Shown here piece after piece: positions 63,749 through 64,000 of a stretch of 64,000 bases of DNA. Each line of letters opens with the position of its first letter. Within the stretch, counting starts at the first letter, position 1. Origin of the DNA: Mesorhizobium norvegicum (lineage in GTDB: Bacteria > Pseudomonadota > Alphaproteobacteria > Rhizobiales > Rhizobiaceae); contig NZ_SMYZ01000012.1 in the NCBI RefSeq assembly GCF_004919685.1, forward strand, positions 1 through 64,000, written 5' to 3'. Position numbers and translations under genes: made by a program. The notes under the pieces are model-generated. The model saw nothing but the letters and a program-made list of their open reading frames with translations. It did not search any database and was not told where the DNA came from.

Positions 63749-64000
63749 ATGAAGCTTATCTCGGCCGGCGAGACCGCGGCCAATACCAATATGTCTATCG
63801 AAGCCGGCGAGGACCTTGTCCGCATCGGCGAGATGGCGAAGAAATACGGAGTGACGCTGCGCACGCTGCGTTTCTACGAAGACAAGGGCCTGCTCAACCC
63901 GCAGCGTGACGGTTCGACCCGTCTCTACACGCGCCGCGACAAGGCCCGGCTGAAGCTGATCCTGCTTGGCCGCAAGGTCGGGTTCTCGCTGCGCGACGTC
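63749..64000 (+). CDS. MerR-family transcriptional regulator (partial, runs off the end)
   Basis: The first 84 residues of a MerR-type protein. After a 23-residue leader the winged helix reads RIGEMAKKYGVTLRTLRFYE, then KGLLNPQRDGSTRLYTRRDK and LILLGRKVGFSLRDV. The open frame continues past 64000, so the effector domain is not seen. The ATG at 63749 follows GGGGAAAG; a GTG two codons earlier is possible. The operator-like dyad upstream suggests autoregulation. Resemblance to LiuR-type regulators is tentative. Confidence 0.82.
   Translation, partial: MKLISAGETAANTNMSIEAGEDLVRIGEMAKKYGVTLRTLRFYEDKGLLNPQRDGSTRLYTRRDKARLKLILLGRKVGFSLRDV

Overview
The window is GC-rich bacterial chromosome with dense, co-directional operons. 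It is almost certainly from a rhizobial alphaproteobacterium of the Mesorhizobium/Phyllobacteriaceae type. The evidence is the irr next to fabA-fabB-fabI, the fused YlxR-L7Ae protein in the nusA-infB operon, a complete cpa/tad pilus locus, a PodJ-like polarity protein, and several dispersed palindromic repeats of rhizobial style. It reads as a housekeeping core segment with some accessory modules. I see no rRNA or tRNA gene, CRISPR array, insertion sequence, integrase or phage gene.

Layout. 1-11.4 kb: transcription/translation operon rimP-nusA-(ylxR/L7Ae)-infB-rbfA-truB, then a CorA-type transporter, rpsO and pnp, closed by two tandem terminators. 11.4-14 kb: a methyltransferase facing a GGDEF-EAL protein whose GGDEF half is degenerate. 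14.2-17.5 kb: fabA-fabB-fabI (unsaturated fatty acid synthesis) divergent from irr (iron/heme regulator). 17.5-20.2 kb: DUF4260 membrane protein, SH3 protein, 2-hydroxyacid dehydrogenase, GNAT. 20.2-26.4 kb: moeB-like, recF, dnaN, dnaA and rpsT, with a long AT-rich region holding DnaA-box-like sites upstream of dnaA. 26.6-29.5 kb: deoB, mutM and enoyl-CoA hydratase, overlapping or closely spaced.

29.7-42.9 kb: an orphan PhnD-like periplasmic protein followed by the Tad (Flp type IVb) pilus locus. Two TadE-like pseudopilins and a stand-alone secretin-N-domain protein lie on one strand; flp, cpaA, cpaB, cpaC, cpaD, cpaE, cpaF, tadB and tadC lie divergently; a TadD-like TPR lipoprotein converges on them. 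43-49.2 kb: M17 aminopeptidase, MarR, NlpC/P60, a RIME-like repeat, and the Lhr-type helicase plus PdeM pair of the ligase-associated DNA damage response. 49.2-50 kb: an AT-richer Sel1-repeat gene that looks acquired.

50.1-59.1 kb: a three-subunit molybdenum oxidoreductase most like the quinone-linked sulfite dehydrogenase SoeABC, a divergent LysR regulator, an Hsp70-like protein, and a TauE/SafE exporter translationally coupled to a TIGR02186 membrane-anchored protein. I read this as a candidate sulfite oxidation/export island, and it is the most interesting accessory module here. 59.3-63.3 kb: a 1343-residue PodJ-like protein (coiled coil, one membrane span, Sel1 repeats, peptidoglycan-binding domain). 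The window ends inside a MerR regulator preceded by a near-palindromic operator-like site.

All functions are inferred from sequence motifs read by eye. No database search was run, and starts marked uncertain rest on ribosome-binding-site and family-length arguments.
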